From: Quercus robur
Lineage: Eukaryota > Streptophyta > Magnoliopsida > Fagales > Fagaceae
Assembly: GCF_932294415.1 (NCBI RefSeq)
Contig: NC_065536.1
Coordinates: 56,979,854-57,043,853 of the forward strand
DNA: 64,000 nt
Direction of reading: 5' to 3'
In this document: piece after piece, positions 60,316 through 64,000 of the stretch
How positions within the stretch are numbered: position 1 is the stretch's first letter
Layout: the number at the start of each line of letters is the position of its first letter
Program-made: the position numbers and the translations under genes
The notes under the pieces: model-generated
The model's input: the letters and a program-made list of their open reading frames with translations, nothing else
What the model was told of the DNA's origin: nothing
Database searches by the model: none

Positions 60316-62530
60316 TATGAGAAAAGTTAATGAATTCTTTAAGAACATTTATTAGTGGATCATTTTTAAAAAGTTTTTATAGGAAAAGAAATAAATCAAT
60401 TAATATTTTGGCAGTTTTTTTAATTTTCTATAAAAATAGTATAAAACTTTTTTAAAATGGTTTATATTAACAATTGTTTTAATGACACTTGGCACCACGA
60501 CTCTTAATATATATCTAGATGAGAATCAATAAAAAATTACCAACAAAACACTATTGTAAAACCTATTATGAAAATTGTTGTGCATGTAGTATTACTCTAA
60601 TAAATGATAACAATGCATTTGTTAAATACTGGCCGTTTATGTAAGAAAAACACAACCAGAGAGTGAGCTATTTGATGATGATTTTTTTTTTTTTTTTTTT
60701 TTTTTTTCTTTTCTAATAGAAAAGACTCAAAAGAGTACGGGTGACGAAAATCCTGATTGGGTGCGAGGATAGCAGCACATATGAGAATGAGGTACTACAA
60801 AACGTTCCCTTGTAGGGGTTCACAAATGGTTTAACCTCAATCCTACTGTATCCCAATAGTATTGATCAATGAGCATCTTGAGAATCAACTTCATATCTAG
60901 AAAAGTTGAAGTAAGCATATTAACCCAAACAAAACCACATGAGAGTAAGTTTTTATAGTTTTACCACACCCTAATTTTAAGAGGTTTGTTATTAATGGGG
61001 CCATATGTTTATTTTTCACTGGCCAGGTTTTGAGGCTTCCAAAAAAATTCCATACCCTCAATCCTAGATAAGTTGTCCAACCCCAAGACAATTTGGATCA
61101 TGTCCAAACACGAGAAATATCATAGGAAAAATGTTAGGACCATAACCCACTTCACAACCAATTCCACAACTATCTAATGTGGTTGACGATAAGTGGTAAA
61201 AAAAATAGTAGATTCATGTAAAAGTAATAGACAATCAATCACACTCTGTCACGTAATATAATTATAAAAATTAATGTGAAATTAGCTGCGGTCATACTAT
61301 TACTCATTTCATAGACATATTGGCCTCTCTTTGTTGACAAAAGCGAACCTACCCTTGTAAAATTAGGTGGTATCCACCTGTTTTTTTCCCTTAAGTTGTG
61401 GCACCTGATCATGCCCTCCTGATTGTTGTTTGAAAGTTCAAGCCATAATTTGGTCAAAAATCATACATCATACAATTATTACAGGCCTTTTTCTAACTGC
61501 AAAAGCAATTACCAAGCCCACACAAAGCATGACTTCTTTTTTTCTTTTTCAACCATAATATATGACTTGTCTGTCCCAAATAAAGTGCACTCATTGATCA
61601 TGTCAATGGCCCTAATATGCTCCTAGAATTCGCATCTTATGCGATGTTTTTAACACACGCTTTCAGCTTGAACTGATCCATAGAATGTGGTGGGACAGAG
61701 ATGCAATTCGGCTCGGATTCAGATTAGGTACAATAGTCTAGTTATTGTACCATGCAATTGTGGAAGAAAAGAGTTAAGAAGGTAAAGTGATGAAAATGTT
61801 AAAAGTTAAAAATTTTGATCAAAGGGTTGACATGAAAAGTAACTTTTTTGAACTTTTAATCTTGAAGATCAAAAATGGTATTGCATGGTCAATCACCATA
61901 TCTCAATCCATTGTGCTCTGCCTATCAATCACAACTATGCGCTTGCATTGAATTCCCTATATATGGCATGATTAATGTGGTGATGGATGCCACCTTGCTG
62001 GTAAATTTGTGTTTCCCGAAGACTATAAATTTTCGGTTGTGTCATGCTAATCACACCCAAGAAAATAAAGTTTATACTAAATGACAAAATTTTCGTGTGA
62101 ATTTAAACTGCAATTTTCTCAACTGGCTGTTGAATCCAAAACAGGTTCATTCATGTGTTAAGAGGTTTCTAGGCTTCAATCCAGCCGGACTTCCTCTTAA
62201 TTTAGGCAATTTCCAACAATAATGAAAGAGTTAATTAATTAATTACTAGTGTCTTTGAACCTCGCAAGTAAAGTTGGTGTGTCCCTAATGATATTAAGAT
62301 TCTATCCATTTAAAATTAATTCATCTCATGATTCAGATTAAATATTATAAATCTAAAATTGTATCTAATATGTTATTTAAAATTTTAAATGACTTTATAC
62401 TTTGTATATTTTCATATCTAAGAACTAAAATATTAATGTGGAATAAACTCTCTCCAATTTGTAAGTAGTTTTTTTTTTTTTTAACCCCTAAAATAGAATA
62501 TGCAACTTTATAAATTATATCAAACTAACA
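60316..62530. other. Intergenic, no recognisable gene
   Basis: An AT-rich foldback-like repeat at 60325-60500 resembles 15350-15500. A long T tract lies at 60684-60707. The remainder has only short reading frames without motifs. Confidence 0.5.
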
Positions 62531-63120
62531 CTAATATAAGTCCACTTTGTTACCTCAGCTGATGCATCCCTCTATCAGCCCAGTGGAGGCCCAGATATTT
62601 CTTCAGCTTAGCCTTTAATTGCTTACCATCAAGCCCATAATAAGCCCAACTCTTTTTTGGTCAATCTTTTTCCACTCTTGGCCCAACCAAGACACCAACA
62701 ACTCTGGTCCATATCTTATAGCACCCATCATACATTCATTTTTATAATATATTAAAATAAAATTTGTAATAGTTTTAGCATTTTCCATGAATGATTACTA
62801 CTAGTTTCTTTTGACACAGAAGCAAAATGTGATTCAGCAAAAAAAAAAACACAGAAGCAAAATGTGTGTGTATACTACTATTCTAATATTAGTCCGCTTT
62901 TCTTCCCTTGGCTGATGCTTCCCTCCAAAGGGCCCAGTGAAGGCCCCAATATCTCTTCATCCTAGCCTTCAATTTCTAATATAAAGCCCATAAAAGGCCC
63001 AAACTCTTCTTGAGCTAATATTATTCCCACATTGGCCCAGCCCATACTAAAATCAAAATAAAGCCCAAATGTTAAAAGGCCCAGCCCATAAACAACCCCT
63101 TTCTTTCATCGATTCCATTT
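62530..63120 (+). promoter_or_regulatory. Duplicated promoter rich in site II (TGGGCY) motifs
   Basis: Reverse-complement site II words (ggccca/agccca) occur at 62577, 62588, 62632, 62643, 62680, 62931, 62985, 62996, 63034, 63039, 63062, 63078 and 63083. The block 62530-62690 is homologous to 62883-63045 (gtcc-ctt, gctgatgc-tccctc, ggcccagtg-aggccc, aagcccata), so the promoter segment has been duplicated in tandem at about 355 bp distance. Site II elements bound by TCP factors are typical of nuclear genes for mitochondrial and growth-related proteins. Confidence 0.7.
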
Positions 63121-63150
63121 CCTTCACGAAGCAAAGAAAGAAGTAAAACC

Positions 63151-64000
63151 ATGGCGGCTAACTATGCGAGAAGAACCCTACAAATATCTTCCAAAACCCT
63201 ACTGAGCTGTACTTCATCTTCATCTTCATCTTCGTCAACTACTTTCGCTTCCAAAGCTTCGAGATTGAGTGGGCTTGGGCTCTCCTCTGCTGGGCCCAAC
63301 TCTGCTTCCCGAGTCTCTGTTCACAAGCGCATACTCTCCAGGTTGGTTCTGTTTGGTTGCCGAGAATTTGAGGAAAAGAGTGGAATTTGCATTTTGGGTT
63401 TGTTTTATTTTATGAATATTGACCAAGAAACCTGACCAAGTTTTAAGCTTTTGTAAAGTCCCAGATTAGAGTAAATGTTTGGTATTTAATGTTCCAGTTT
63501 AATTTATTGTGCTTAGTTTTCTTAGCAACTAAATAGAGCCTTAGATATATGTCTTGTTTGTGTGGTACATTAGTTTAGTAACTATGTAACTTGTTAAACT
63601 ATTTTTGGGCTATTTCTTTGTGTTATTAGATAGGTTGTAATGTAAGACTCTTTTTTTTGAAGCTTATTAATGTTGGTGTTTTAGGCTTCCTGTGGAGTTG
63701 TCTGGTGTGCAGCAATCTCTAATGCCATTGCATAGTGTTACTGCTTCTGCATTGTTAACTTCATTGCTGTCTGTGTACAATGACAACTGGGGGTGTCTAT
63801 CAGAAGGTATGCTTCAAATTTCGAACTTTCCTTTTGGTTTGGTTTCAATTATCTTCAGGTGATTGACAATTTGATGTATCGTTTTGGATTGTGGCCTTAA
63901 ATTTCTTTACATCTACTTGTAATCTCTTGAGGGTCATATGCTTTGTAGAAAATGGTCAATGAACTGACCACTGATTCCCAGGGTATTTTACCTTGTTCAT
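63151..64000 (+). CDS. NFD6: NUCLEAR FUSION DEFECTIVE 6-like small organelle protein, 5' part
   Basis: Exon 1 (63151-63341) encodes MAANYARRTLQISSKTLLSC, a Ser-rich tract and an arginine-containing basic stretch, a typical mitochondrial presequence. The intron ends at ttag (63681-63684). Exon 2 (63685-63806) continues in frame with RLPVELSGVQQSLMPLHSV, TASALLTSLLSV and NWGCLSEG, the conserved core of the NFD6 family. A GT donor follows at 63807, leaving one base for the next exon. Arabidopsis NFD6 is needed for karyogamy and is targeted to mitochondria or plastids. A short last exon is expected. Two possible acceptors, ending at 63858 and 63981, give GD-stop or an open end, and I cannot choose between them. 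The gene continues at or beyond the window edge. Confidence 0.8.

Overview
The window is nuclear DNA from a eudicot, most likely a woody one. The repeats and gene families recall Fagales, but this is an inference and not a species call. The DNA is AT-rich and dominated by transposons. It holds few genes. Three appear intact or plausibly functional: two tandem-related BURP-domain genes of the polygalacturonase-1-beta (PG1beta) non-catalytic subunit family (25.6-26.7 kb and 48.9-50.9 kb, both +), and the 5' part of a NUCLEAR FUSION DEFECTIVE 6-like mitochondrial protein gene (63.15 kb to the right edge, +). Two exon-like relics were also seen: an HRDC-containing exoribonuclease fragment (RRP6-like 3) at 48.26-48.54 kb (-), and a possible promoter plus first exon at 46.0-46.4 kb.

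Layout. 0-2.5 kb: AT-rich DNA with Mutator-type foldback elements. 2.5-7.7 kb: a nested stack, a PIF/Harbinger-like element split by a Mutator-like element, itself split by LTR-retrotransposon DNA with a CCTAA target duplication. 8.35-14.15 kb: one nearly full-length but dead LINE with an 18-bp target-site duplication. 14.15-15.3 kb: second copy of the 0.84-1.56 kb segment, interrupted by a hAT-like element. 16.3-24.2 kb: solo LTRs, a PIF-like element, a higher-order tandem repeat (744-bp period), a long GA microsatellite and the first copy of a ~0.75-kb segmental duplication. 25.4-29.4 kb: the short BURP gene, its CCAAT-rich promoter and a 1.3-kb tandem duplication of its 3' flank. 30-48 kb: mostly unannotatable intergenic DNA with several small DNA transposons that keep clear target duplications, a tRNA-derived SINE, LINE tails and the second copy of the segmental duplication. 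48.9-51.2 kb: the full-length BURP gene. 51.2-62.5 kb: more repeats, including a hAT element with a perfect 8-bp duplication and a Mutator-like element (perfect 9-bp duplication) that carries a nested LTR insertion. 62.5-64 kb: the NFD6-like gene behind a duplicated promoter rich in site II (TGGGCY) motifs.

How the parts relate. The two BURP genes share intron position, splice-acceptor context, 5'UTR and 3' flank, so they are duplicates. The upstream copy has lost the whole FxxY repeat region that defines the PG1beta class, has acquired a CCAAT cluster in its promoter and has one residue less in the last CH spacing. The NFD6-like gene is independent. No operon logic applies and no CRISPR or bacterial features are present.
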